A stretch of DNA of 64,000 nt. It comes from Hypnocyclicus thermotrophus (GTDB lineage: Bacteria; Fusobacteriota; Fusobacteriia; Fusobacteriales; Fusobacteriaceae). Positions 1 through 6,991 of the stretch are shown one piece after another. Position 1 is the first letter of the stretch. Each line of letters starts with the position of its first letter. The stretch is from NCBI RefSeq assembly GCF_004365575.1, contig NZ_SOBG01000007.1:1-64000 (forward strand), in the 5' to 3' direction. The notes under the pieces were generated by a model. That model did no database searches. It was not told where the DNA came from and saw only the letters and a list, made by a program, of their open reading frames with translations. The translations under genes were made by a program, and so were the position numbers.

Positions 1-315
1 ATATTGTTTTTAGTGATTCAACATTTTAGCATAGATTCTTATTAGATGTGTCTTTTTTTTTATTTATTTGTGCAATTAATTATACAATGTTCCAAATTTT
101 AAGGATATTTTAAAAAGAAAATTATAAAATCAAAATAAAGAGAGTCTAAATTTAACATAAAAGCTTCAAATATAAAAAAATTTGATATTTATAAAAAAAT
201 ACTTTACAAAATTTTAAATATATTTTAAGCTAAGATATACTAAAAGAGTTAGAAAAAACTCAATTATTTGTTTTTACTAAAAATAAATCATAAAATATAT
301 GAATGCGGGGATAAG
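1..315. other. AT-rich intergenic stretch
   Basis: This stretch before the first gene is almost pure A/T. A run of nine T at about 52-60 could be the tail of a terminator from a gene left of the window, but I see no convincing stem before it. A TATACT at 236-241 could be a -10 box, but no -35 lies at a proper distance. No RNA gene or coding potential is visible. Confidence 0.4.
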
Positions 316-1329
316 ATGAAACATATTTTAAAAAAAAGAAATATAATTTTTGTAATAATAGTTTTTATAATAACAATATACTTCATGTTAAAAAATAATT
401 ACATACATAAAGAAATGTTTAAAAATTTGAATTATTTTTATTTGTTGATAGGAATATTGATTTCTTTTGGTGTTTGGGTTAGTGAAATTTTAATGCTAAA
501 ATCGATTTTACATAAAGATATATCAATTCATGATAGTTTTGAAAATATTGCACTTGGACAGCTATTTAATGGATTAACTCCTTTTGCTAGTGGAGGTCAA
601 GTAGTTCAAATATATCATATGAATAGTAAAAAAGTAGCATATGCAAAATCTACAGCGACTCTTTTTATAATGTTTTTTATTTATCAAATAATTCTTACAA
701 TTTTAGGAATAATTAGCATATTTTTTAAATATAGTTATTTTAAAGTCGTTTTAAAAGAAAAAATATATTTTATTTTTTTTGGATTTACATTAAATTTAAT
801 AATAGCAATATTTTTAATATCATTATTTTTTATATCTAAAAATAGTGGTAGATTTATGTTTGGAGTAATCAAAAAAATACCTTTTTTAAAAGAAAAATAT
901 AAAAATAAATTATACATAAAAATAAGAAAATTTATAAAAGAATTTTATTTAAGTATAAATATTATAAAAAATGATAAGAAAATAGTAGTAAAGTTAATAG
1001 TACTAAATTTAATAAAATTATTTTGCATGTATATAATGCCATATTTTATAATACTGTCGCTAAAAGAAAATATAAAATTGGAAATATTACTTCCTGGAAT
1101 GGCATTTTTAAATATGATAACATCATTTATTCCTTTACCAGGCGCAAGCTTGGGAGCAGAAGGTGGATTTATACTTATATTTCATAAATTTTTATTACAA
1201 AAAAATATATTTTTTATAATGTTTTTGTGGAGAGTTTTATCATATTATTTAAATATTTTAGTAGGTTCATTAATAATGATATATATTATTTTAAAAGAAG
1301 AAAAAGAGATAAAAAATTTTATTAAATAA
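316..1329 (+). CDS. Flippase-like integral membrane protein (YbhN/UPF0104 type)
   Basis: An integral membrane protein of 337 residues with about eight hydrophobic segments. It resembles the lysylphosphatidylglycerol-synthase transmembrane (AglD/YbhN/MprF flippase) family: a GQLFNGLTPFASGGQ segment near residue 85 and PLPGASLGAEGGF near residue 280 are the typical conserved loops. ATG 316 is preferred because GGGG lies just upstream; a TTG at 268 would add 16 residues without a ribosome site. A glycosyltransferase follows after 12 nt, so a glycolipid or polysaccharide role (making and moving a lipid-linked sugar) is a reasonable inference. The substrate cannot be told from sequence. Confidence 0.7.
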   Translation: MKHILKKRNIIFVIIVFIITIYFMLKNNYIHKEMFKNLNYFYLLIGILISFGVWVSEILMLKSILHKDISIHDSFENIALGQLFNGLTPFASGGQVVQIYHMNSKKVAYAKSTATLFIMFFIYQIILTILGIISIFFKYSYFKVVLKEKIYFIFFGFTLNLIIAIFLISLFFISKNSGRFMFGVIKKIPFLKEKYKNKLYIKIRKFIKEFYLSINIIKNDKKIVVKLIVLNLIKLFCMYIMPYFIILSLKENIKLEILLPGMAFLNMITSFIPLPGASLGAEGGFILIFHKFLLQKNIFFIMFLWRVLSYYLNILVGSLIMIYIILKEEKEIKNFIK

Positions 1330-1341
1330 AGAGGAGGGGTT

Positions 1342-2361
1342 ATGAAAGTACTACTTTATTCTGAAGGAAAAAATTTATTTAGTAAATCAGGAGTAGGAAA
1401 AGCATTAGAACATCAAATGAAAGCTCTAGAATTGAATGGGGTTTCTTATACTTTAAATCCAGAAGATAACTATGATATAGCACATATAAATACAATAGGG
1501 ATAAAAAGCTTGAAATTACTTAGAGAATTAAAAAAAAGAAAAATCCCTGTTATATGTCATACTCATACAACATATGAAGATTATAAAAATAGTTTCTTTT
1601 TTAGTAACTTTACATCTAAAATTATAAAATTTCAGTTAAAACTCATGTATAATATGGCTGATTTTTTAATATATCCAAGTAATTATACAAAACAATTGAT
1701 AAAGAGTTATGATATACATAAAAAAGGGGCAGTAATATCAAATGGAGTAGATATTAATGAATTTGAAAATAAAAAAGAAAAATTAATAGAAAAATTTAAA
1801 AAAGAATTTGAAATAGATAAACCGATAATAATGTCGGCAGGACTTCCATTTGAAAGAAAAGGTGTAATAGATTTCTATGAGTTAGCACAAGAGATGCCAG
1901 AGTATAACTTTATATGGTTTGGTGCTAAAATGACAAAATTATTGCCTAAAAAAATAAAAAATATTCTTGAAAACCCACCAAAAAATCTTATTTTCCCCGG
2001 ATATGTATCAAGAGAAGTTTTATTAGGAGCTTACTTAGTTGCAGATGTGTTTTGTTTTCCAAGTTATGAAGAAAACGAAGGAATAGTAGTACTTGAAGCT
2101 TTAGCAGCAAAGACTCCGATTATTATTAGAGATATACCAGTTTATAGAGATTGGTTAAAAGATAAAAAACATTGTATGAAAGCTAAAAATAAAGATGATT
2201 TTAAAAAATTAATATCTCTAATAATAGAAAAAAAAATTAAATTAAATGGATATGAAGTAGCAAAAGAAAGAGAATTAGAAACTATAGGAAAATATCTAAA
2301 ATCAATATATGAATATCTTGTATATGAAGAAAAAGAAGAAATTCATAATGGAATAATATAA
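1342..2361 (+). CDS. Glycosyltransferase family 4 (GT-B fold)
   Basis: A 339-residue GT4-type retaining glycosyltransferase. The N-terminal half begins MKVLLYSEG and has the SGVGKALEHQ loop typical of lipid glucosyltransferases. The C-terminal half carries GLPFERKGVIDF (sugar-nucleotide domain start) and the E-x7-E signature in YEENEGIVVLEALAA, which binds the donor nucleotide sugar. A strong ribosome site (GAGGAGGGG) precedes ATG 1342. Its place behind a flippase-like gene suggests a shared glycolipid pathway, for example adding glucose to diacylglycerol, but the acceptor is not identified. The last codons run into the sigma-28 promoter of the next gene. Confidence 0.8.
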   Translation: MKVLLYSEGKNLFSKSGVGKALEHQMKALELNGVSYTLNPEDNYDIAHINTIGIKSLKLLRELKKRKIPVICHTHTTYEDYKNSFFFSNFTSKIIKFQLKLMYNMADFLIYPSNYTKQLIKSYDIHKKGAVISNGVDINEFENKKEKLIEKFKKEFEIDKPIIMSAGLPFERKGVIDFYELAQEMPEYNFIWFGAKMTKLLPKKIKNILENPPKNLIFPGYVSREVLLGAYLVADVFCFPSYEENEGIVVLEALAAKTPIIIRDIPVYRDWLKDKKHCMKAKNKDDFKKLISLIIEKKIKLNGYEVAKERELETIGKYLKSIYEYLVYEEKEEIHNGII

Positions 2362-2385
2362 AGTTTTGGTAATATTCTCCGATAA
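2359..2385 (+). promoter_or_regulatory. Sigma-28 (FliA) promoter of the flgM-like gene
   Basis: TAAAGTTT at 2359-2366, 11 nt, then TCCGATAA at 2378-2385. This matches the flagellar sigma-28 consensus (TAAAGTTT-N11-GCCGATAA) at 15 of 16 positions with exact spacing. The TAA of the -35 is also the stop codon of the glycosyltransferase gene. The site lies 60 nt before the small gene at 2445 and implies it is a late flagellar gene. Confidence 0.85.
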
Positions 2386-2444
2386 AAAATATATAGATAT
2401 TCAAGGAGTGAATATTAAGTAATTAGTCCAAGGAGGGATGAAAA

Positions 2445-2663
2445 ATGAAAATCGGAAGAATAAATGGATATACTGCTTATTATAAAAGTAGTATAAAAAA
2501 AGAGCCACAAAAAACAAAAAAGCAACAATATGTTGCACCACATGTTGAAAAAAATATTGATAAACTAGCAAGTAAATTACAAAAAATAGGATTATATAAT
2601 AAACAAGGTGCCAAAATTGTTGCAAAATCCATTGTAACGGGCAATATAAATATTGTAGCTTAA
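2445..2663 (+). CDS. flgM: FlgM-like anti-sigma-28 factor (putative)
   Basis: A 72-residue protein with a strong ribosome site (AAGGAGG) before ATG 2445. The start MKIGRINGYTAYYK, a Lys/Gln-rich middle and a C-terminal helical part ending in SIVTGNINIVA fit the layout of FlgM, which binds and inhibits FliA until the hook-basal body is complete and is then exported. Similarity is weak and the usual REKVxxIKxxI pattern is only partly seen. The near-perfect sigma-28 promoter and the presence of fliA at 46954 support the call, because flgM is commonly FliA-dependent. It is a single-gene unit closed by a terminator. Another small late flagellar protein is the alternative. Confidence 0.55.
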   Translation: MKIGRINGYTAYYKSSIKKEPQKTKKQQYVAPHVEKNIDKLASKLQKIGLYNKQGAKIVAKSIVTGNINIVA

Positions 2664-2697
2664 AACTAGAAGTTTTTAAACTTCTAGTTTTATTTTT
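2663..2697 (+). terminator. Intrinsic terminator after flgM-like gene
   Basis: A perfect inverted repeat with 13-nt arms (2663-2675 and 2678-2690, core ACTAGAAG/CTTCTAGT) followed by TATTTTTATT. It overlaps the last base of the stop codon of the flgM-like gene. Confidence 0.85.
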
Positions 2698-2709
2698 ATT
2701 TATTCTATT

Positions 2710-2720
2710 AACGTTTCCAA
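2710..2720. promoter_or_regulatory. LacI/GalR-type operator-like site, upstream copy
   Basis: AACGTTTCCAA, which reads TTGGAAACGTT on the minus strand. It lies about 40 nt upstream of the -35 of the barrel gene and is the inverse of the 2889-2907 site. The WTGNAANCG core resembles cre/LacI-family operators. No regulator gene is in the window, so the binding protein is unknown. Confidence 0.45.
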
Positions 2721-2758
2721 AATATTATAAAAAAATTCCAAAAAATATAGAATGAATA

Positions 2759-2787
2759 TTGACTTTTTTGTTCTAATATGATATATA
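2759..2787 (+). promoter_or_regulatory. Sigma-70 promoter for the glucan-binding locus
   Basis: TTGACT at 2759-2764, 17 nt, TATATA at 2782-2787. It would give a 5' leader of roughly 150 nt containing the operator-like site at 2889-2907. A weaker second possibility is TTTAAT 2838-2843 with TATACT 2861-2866 (17-nt spacing). Confidence 0.55.
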
Positions 2788-2888
2788 TTATACTGTAATA
2801 AGATTTTTATTAGAATATAGTGGAAAACAAATTATTTTTTAATAAAGATTGATTTGTAATTATACTTTTAAGTTTATTTTTTTTAAAT

Positions 2889-2907
2889 AAATATTGGAAA
2901 CGATATT
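2889..2907 (+). promoter_or_regulatory. LacI/GalR-type operator-like site, leader copy
   Basis: The 19-nt AAATATTGGAAACGATATT lies just before the ribosome site of the barrel gene and recurs base for base at 3107-3125 inside the gene. Its TTGGAAACG core is shared, in inverse orientation, with 2710-2720. Three such sites around one promoter suggest repression with DNA looping, typical of LacI-family sugar regulators. Confidence 0.5.
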
Positions 2908-2942
2908 GAAAAAAGTTTTATTAAATAAAAAAGGAGGATTAT

Positions 2943-5777
2943 ATGAAAAGAAATATTAAGGCAGTATTTTTATTAGTTATTTTATTTAGTTTTGTTTTTA
3001 CTAGTTTTTCTTTTGCTGAGGAGAAACTAGTTGTTTTACCGGGGACAATACAAAGTGCACTTGGGGGAACAGATTGGGATCCAGCAGGCGATGTAACAAA
3101 AATGACAAATATTGGAAACGATATTTATCAATTTAAAGGAATTTTTCCAGCTGGAAAATATGAATATAAAGTAGCAGTAGGTGGAAGTTGGGCAGAGAAT
3201 TATGGAATGAATGGAGAACAAGATGGAAAAAATATTAAATTAGAAATTCCAGAAGATAATACAGAAGTAACATTTACATTTGATTATAATACTAAAAAAA
3301 TTACTGATAGTATTAATGGAGAAGCTGTTGTAGAAGAAACAGCACCTAAAGTAGCTGTATTAGGAGGATTAGAAATAAGATTACCAGGGACAATACAAAG
3401 TGTACTTGGGGGAACAGATTGGGATCCAGCAGGCGATGTAACAAAAATGACTCATATTGGTGATGATGTATATGAATTTAAAGCTATATTACCAAAAGGA
3501 AACTATGAGTATAAGGTAACAGTAGGTGGAAGTTGGGATGAAAACTATGGTAAAGATGGTGCAGCAGATGGAAGTAATATAGAGTTAACAGTTCCAGCTG
3601 ATAATACAGAAGTAACATTTACATTTGATTATAAAACAAAATCTATTTCTCATAATTTAGAAATAGTAGGAGTTAATTTTATACCTGTATTAACAAATAC
3701 ATTTGAAAAAAAAGGTAAAGATGCAGATATTAATGTAACAAATGAATTTGAATTTGGAATATTATCAAAAAATTTAACAGTTAATTCAAAAACTAGCTTA
3801 AATTTTGATTTAGATCATAAAAAATATACTATTGTAGATAGTTCAATAGAAAAAGAAAACTTATCATTAAAAGATGTAGAAATAGAAGATTTTTCAGCGG
3901 ATTATAAAATAGGAAACTTAACAGTTGGAGGAATGATAAATAAATCATCATATGAAAAATCTACAGATTTTTTAGGAGTAATAGATCCAAATACAGGTAG
4001 TGATGATAGAGATAATACTAAAAATCCAGAAGATATAGCAAATAATAATATAGCAGGAAAAGTATCATACAATAATGGAATAAAATTAAATGCGGCAGTA
4101 TCTAGTTATAAAGCAGATATATTTGAAGAATCAAAAACTAAAAAAACTTTTGGATATTTGAATTTAGAAAAAACATTTGCAAACGATAAAATAAAAGTAG
4201 GAACATCAAATGGTTTATATTCTGTAAAATATGATGGTAAAAAAGAAAATACAGCAATTGATTCAACAGTATATGGAGAAATTAAAGTAAATGATAAATT
4301 TTCTTTAAAAACTGAAGTAGGATATGTACCAACAGGAACAATTGAGACAGCTATTACAGGTACACATAAAAATGGAACTAATTGGGACTTTATATTTGAT
4401 CCAGCGGATTATGATATAACTGATGATATTTCAGAAGTACATTTAGTAGGTGCGTTTAATGGTTGGGATCCAGCAGATAAAACTTATACATTAACAGAAC
4501 AATCAGATGGAACTTGGACAGGAACATTTGCAGACTCAGTAGTAGGTGGAAAAGAATATAAATTTATATATGATGCAACTTCATGGAATGGAAATGAAAA
4601 AGGATTACCTGAAAGTTCTGGAAGTAATGCAAAAGTAGAAGAAACAAATAGACTTGATCCAAAATTAGATTATGGATTAAATTTATATTTTGCAGAAGCA
4701 AATTATAATTTATTTGATAAAGGAAACTTAAAAGTTGGAACTAAATTTTTAAAAGCTAATACATATATGCCATTTGCAAGTGATGATTTATTAGATGACA
4801 GCTCAACAGGGTATGTGGATAATTATTTAAACGCAGATTATAAAGTATTAAAAAATTTAAAATTATATGTAGAAAAAACTCATAAAACACAAGAAGTAAA
4901 TAGAGATAAATTATTATCAACTAGATTAAAAGCAGGATTTGAATTAACAGAAACTCCAGTAGTAAGCTATGTAAAAGGATATTATTTAGCAGATCCACAA
5001 GATTCTAATTTTAATGCAGAATTAAAAGAAATATTTATAGAAACAAAAACAGAAAAATTACCATTAGTAAAATATATAACTGTAAATACAACTCAAAGAT
5101 TTGAATCAAAAACATCTCAATACTATGTAGAATCAGAATTAAAAGAATTTAGTAAAATGATAGAATACGTAAAAGGTAACTTAACTTATGCAGTAGATGA
5201 TGTTTATTATTCTGATCAAGATGGTAAAGCAGTTCAATACTGGACAGAAGCAAAAGCGCACAATTTACCAATAGTATCATATGTAAAAGCAGGATATGAG
5301 TCAGATGATAATGGCGGAGATGGAATAGTTGAAAGAAGTGATTATAAAGATCAAGATGATAATGATTGGTTGAAAAAATTCTATGCTGAAACAAAATTAG
5401 AAGCAAAATCATTAAAAAATTGGGATGGACTTACAGTTAATTATGAAACAAGAAAATTAGAAGAAGGGAAAACTGATTATACTCCTTCTGATTTAAATCA
5501 AGATGAGCAATATTATGTAGCATCAGAAAAATCATTTATTGATTGGTATTCAATATTAACATTTACTACAGGATATAAACTTCCTTTTGATATACAAACT
5601 AATTTTACATATAAATATGATTTAGCTCATAAAAATACATCAGAATTTGAAGATGACGCAATGAAAGTAGAGTTAGAGAAAAAAATTGGTATAACTACAA
5701 TAAATGCTTCATATAATAAACAAGATGGAGATGAAGGAGAAGATTATACTAAAGTAAGCTTTAAATCAGTATTTTAA
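2943..5777 (+). CDS. Outer-membrane beta-barrel with X25 and CBM48-like glucan-binding modules
   Basis: A 944-residue exported protein. Residues 1-25 are a Sec signal peptide (FTSFSFA, then EE). Residues about 32-124 and 147-239 are two X25-type modules as found in bacterial pullulanases (LPGTIQS..GGTDWDPAGD, KYEYKVAVGGSWAENYG, TFTFDYNTKKI), exactly 115 residues apart. From about 245 to the end it looks like an outer-membrane barrel: many alternating amphipathic strands and a C-terminal Phe (SFKSVF). At about 478-560 a CBM48/AMPK-type module (EVHLVGAFNGWDPADKTY, then YKFIYDATSWNGNE) sits between predicted strands. X25 and CBM48 modules bind alpha-1,4/1,6-glucans in known enzymes. No catalytic domain is present, so a starch/glycogen-binding porin is inferred. 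It is co-directional with a lipoprotein carrying the same CBM48-like module. I do not know a described protein with this architecture. Confidence 0.7.
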   Translation: MKRNIKAVFLLVILFSFVFTSFSFAEEKLVVLPGTIQSALGGTDWDPAGDVTKMTNIGNDIYQFKGIFPAGKYEYKVAVGGSWAENYGMNGEQDGKNIKLEIPEDNTEVTFTFDYNTKKITDSINGEAVVEETAPKVAVLGGLEIRLPGTIQSVLGGTDWDPAGDVTKMTHIGDDVYEFKAILPKGNYEYKVTVGGSWDENYGKDGAADGSNIELTVPADNTEVTFTFDYKTKSISHNLEIVGVNFIPVLTNTFEKKGKDADINVTNEFEFGILSKNLTVNSKTSLNFDLDHKKYTIVDSSIEKENLSLKDVEIEDFSADYKIGNLTVGGMINKSSYEKSTDFLGVIDPNTGSDDRDNTKNPEDIANNNIAGKVSYNNGIKLNAAVSSYKADIFEESKTKKTFGYLNLEKTFANDKIKVGTSNGLYSVKYDGKKENTAIDSTVYGEIKVNDKFSLKTEVGYVPTGTIETAITGTHKNGTNWDFIFDPADYDITDDISEVHLVGAFNGWDPADKTYTLTEQSDGTWTGTFADSVVGGKEYKFIYDATSWNGNEKGLPESSGSNAKVEETNRLDPKLDYGLNLYFAEANYNLFDKGNLKVGTKFLKANTYMPFASDDLLDDSSTGYVDNYLNADYKVLKNLKLYVEKTHKTQEVNRDKLLSTRLKAGFELTETPVVSYVKGYYLADPQDSNFNAELKEIFIETKTEKLPLVKYITVNTTQRFESKTSQYYVESELKEFSKMIEYVKGNLTYAVDDVYYSDQDGKAVQYWTEAKAHNLPIVSYVKAGYESDDNGGDGIVERSDYKDQDDNDWLKKFYAETKLEAKSLKNWDGLTVNYETRKLEEGKTDYTPSDLNQDEQYYVASEKSFIDWYSILTFTTGYKLPFDIQTNFTYKYDLAHKNTSEFEDDAMKVELEKKIGITTINASYNKQDGDEGEDYTKVSFKSVF
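3042..3451 (+). repeat. Near-identical X25 module repeats
   Basis: The 65-nt segment 3042-3106 recurs at 3387-3451 (offset 345 nt, 115 codons) with one mismatch as far as I can read. The rest of the two modules is more diverged. This suggests tandem domain duplication with selection or gene conversion on the WDPAGD region. Confidence 0.8.
3107..3125 (+). promoter_or_regulatory. Intragenic copy of the operator-like 19-mer
   Basis: Identical over 19 nt to 2889-2907, located in codons 55-61 of the barrel gene. An intragenic auxiliary operator is common for LacI-family repressors. It encodes N-I-G-N-D-I of the X25 module, so chance cannot be excluded. Confidence 0.4.
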
Positions 5778-5802
5778 TCTAAAGGGGGGGATCCCCTTTA
5801 GA
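5778..5802 (+). terminator. Hairpin between barrel and lipoprotein genes (attenuating or stabilising)
   Basis: TCTAAAGGGG (5778-5787) pairs perfectly with CCCCTTTAGA (5793-5802). The stem starts right after the barrel stop codon. No U-tract follows (ATTTTAAAAAATG), so full termination is unlikely. It more likely reduces read-through or protects the upstream mRNA, so the barrel would be expressed above the lipoprotein. Confidence 0.55.
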
Positions 5803-5840
5803 ATTTTAAAAAATGAAATCAATCAAAAGGAGTGATTAGT

Positions 5841-6800
5841 TTGAAAAAAATATTAAATATATTTTTAATATTATTATCTTTAGCAATAATAGGTTGCGAA
5901 GGTATGTTAAAAGATGCAAGTGAGGCAGGAGCTGGATTTGGAGATATAATAGTAAAACAATCAAATATTTTAATAGATTCAAATTTAGAAACAACATCAG
6001 GTTCAGGAGTAACAGTAACAGAAGGCGGGATAGATTTCACAACAGCAGAAGTAAAAATAAATGGAACATCTAAAGGGATAGGTGAAAAATTTGAAGGGTT
6101 AAAATCTGGAGAATATAAAGTAACAGTAGAAGTAAAATCAATAGATAAAAAAGACTTATATTATGGAACAGAAGTAGTAAAACTGAAAGTAGCAGAAGTA
6201 TTACAACCAAAAATAACTTTAGATAGTTGGGAATCTGCTGTAAATTCATGGAAAATAACATTTAATCCGACAGAAGCAGGAGTAACAGTAGCAAATGAAG
6301 TACATTTAGTAGGTACGCTTAATGGTTGGGACCCAACAGATAAAACTTATTCGTTAGTAAAACAATCAGATGGAACATGGTCAGCAATATATGATTTAGA
6401 TGAAGGAACAGAATTTAAATTTATTTATGATAGTACAGAATGGAATGGTAATGATATAGGAAATAATGGTGCTAATTATAAATTAGGAACAAATACAGAT
6501 GGTGTAGCAGAACCAGTGCTTGCATGGAAAATAACATTTAATCCGACAGAAGCAGGAGTAACAGTAGCAAATGAAGTACATTTAGTAGGTACGCTTAATG
6601 GTTGGGACCCAACAGATAAAACTTATTCGTTAGTAAAACAATCAGATGGAACATGGTCAGCAATATATGATTTAGATGAAGGAACAGAATTTAAATTTAT
6701 TTATGATAGTACAGAATGGAATGGTAATGATATAGGAAATAATGGTGCTAATTATAAATTAGGAACAAATACAGATGGTGTAGCAACAATGGACTTTTAA
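5841..6800 (+). CDS. Lipoprotein with two identical CBM48-like glucan-binding modules
   Basis: Start TTG 5841 is chosen because AAAGGAG lies 7 nt upstream and the product then begins MKKILNIF with a clean lipoprotein signal (LAIIGC, Cys18). A GTG at 5832 overlaps the ribosome site. The 319-residue product has a segment of about 110 residues after Cys that may be a beta-sandwich (LDSNLETTSGSGVTVTEGG, then YKVTVEVKS). Two CBM48/AMPK-type modules follow (EVHLVGTLNGWDPTDKTY, FKFIYDSTEWNGND), about 88 residues each, joined by EPVLA. The modules are close relatives of the one inside the barrel protein upstream. An outer-membrane-anchored alpha-glucan-binding partner of the barrel, similar in concept to SusE/SusF, is inferred. 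No catalytic domain is present. Confidence 0.7.
   Translation: MKKILNIFLILLSLAIIGCEGMLKDASEAGAGFGDIIVKQSNILIDSNLETTSGSGVTVTEGGIDFTTAEVKINGTSKGIGEKFEGLKSGEYKVTVEVKSIDKKDLYYGTEVVKLKVAEVLQPKITLDSWESAVNSWKITFNPTEAGVTVANEVHLVGTLNGWDPTDKTYSLVKQSDGTWSAIYDLDEGTEFKFIYDSTEWNGNDIGNNGANYKLGTNTDGVAEPVLAWKITFNPTEAGVTVANEVHLVGTLNGWDPTDKTYSLVKQSDGTWSAIYDLDEGTEFKFIYDSTEWNGNDIGNNGANYKLGTNTDGVATMDF
6247..6785 (+). repeat. Perfect 263-bp tandem duplication encoding CBM48-like modules
   Basis: 6247-6509 and 6523-6785 are identical base for base as I read them (period 276 nt, 92 codons, with a 13-nt spacer). Identity at synonymous positions means a very recent duplication or ongoing gene conversion. Copy number could vary between strains. 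Confidence 0.9.
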
Positions 6801-6833
6801 TATAAAGTGACATCAAAAAAACTCCTCTTTTTT

Positions 6834-6875
6834 CCGCTAGAGTTTGAGAAATCTAACTTTAGCGGTTTTTTATTT
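6834..6875 (+). terminator. Intrinsic terminator after the glucan-binding operon
   Basis: Stem CCGCTAGAGTT (6834-6844) with AACTTTAGCGG (6855-6865, one G-U pair) and loop 6845-6854, then GGTTTTTTATTTT. It closes the barrel-lipoprotein unit. Confidence 0.9.
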
Positions 6876-6908
6876 TACTTGAAATATTTAAATATTTCAA
6901 GTAAAATA
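6871..6908. repeat. 38-bp perfect palindrome
   Basis: Two 19-nt arms, 6871-6889 and 6890-6908, with no spacer, starting inside the U-tract of the preceding terminator. It may be a second hairpin terminating either strand or a protein-binding site. It has only A/T outside two ACTTG/CAAGT blocks. Confidence 0.8.
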
Positions 6909-6991
6909 AAAATAACATTAAAAATGAGAGTATTTTATAAAAAAATCAAGTGTTATAAAAATTATTTAATAGATTTAAAAGGGGAGAAAAA

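Noticed and set aside
2401-2625. Minus-strand open frame opposite the flgM-like gene
   Set aside because: It is a shadow of the plus-strand gene, which has a sigma-28 promoter, ribosome site and terminator.
5149-5412. Minus-strand Leu/His-rich frame inside the barrel gene
   Set aside because: Typical antisense artefact of an AT-rich coding strand; no ribosome site and no family resemblance.
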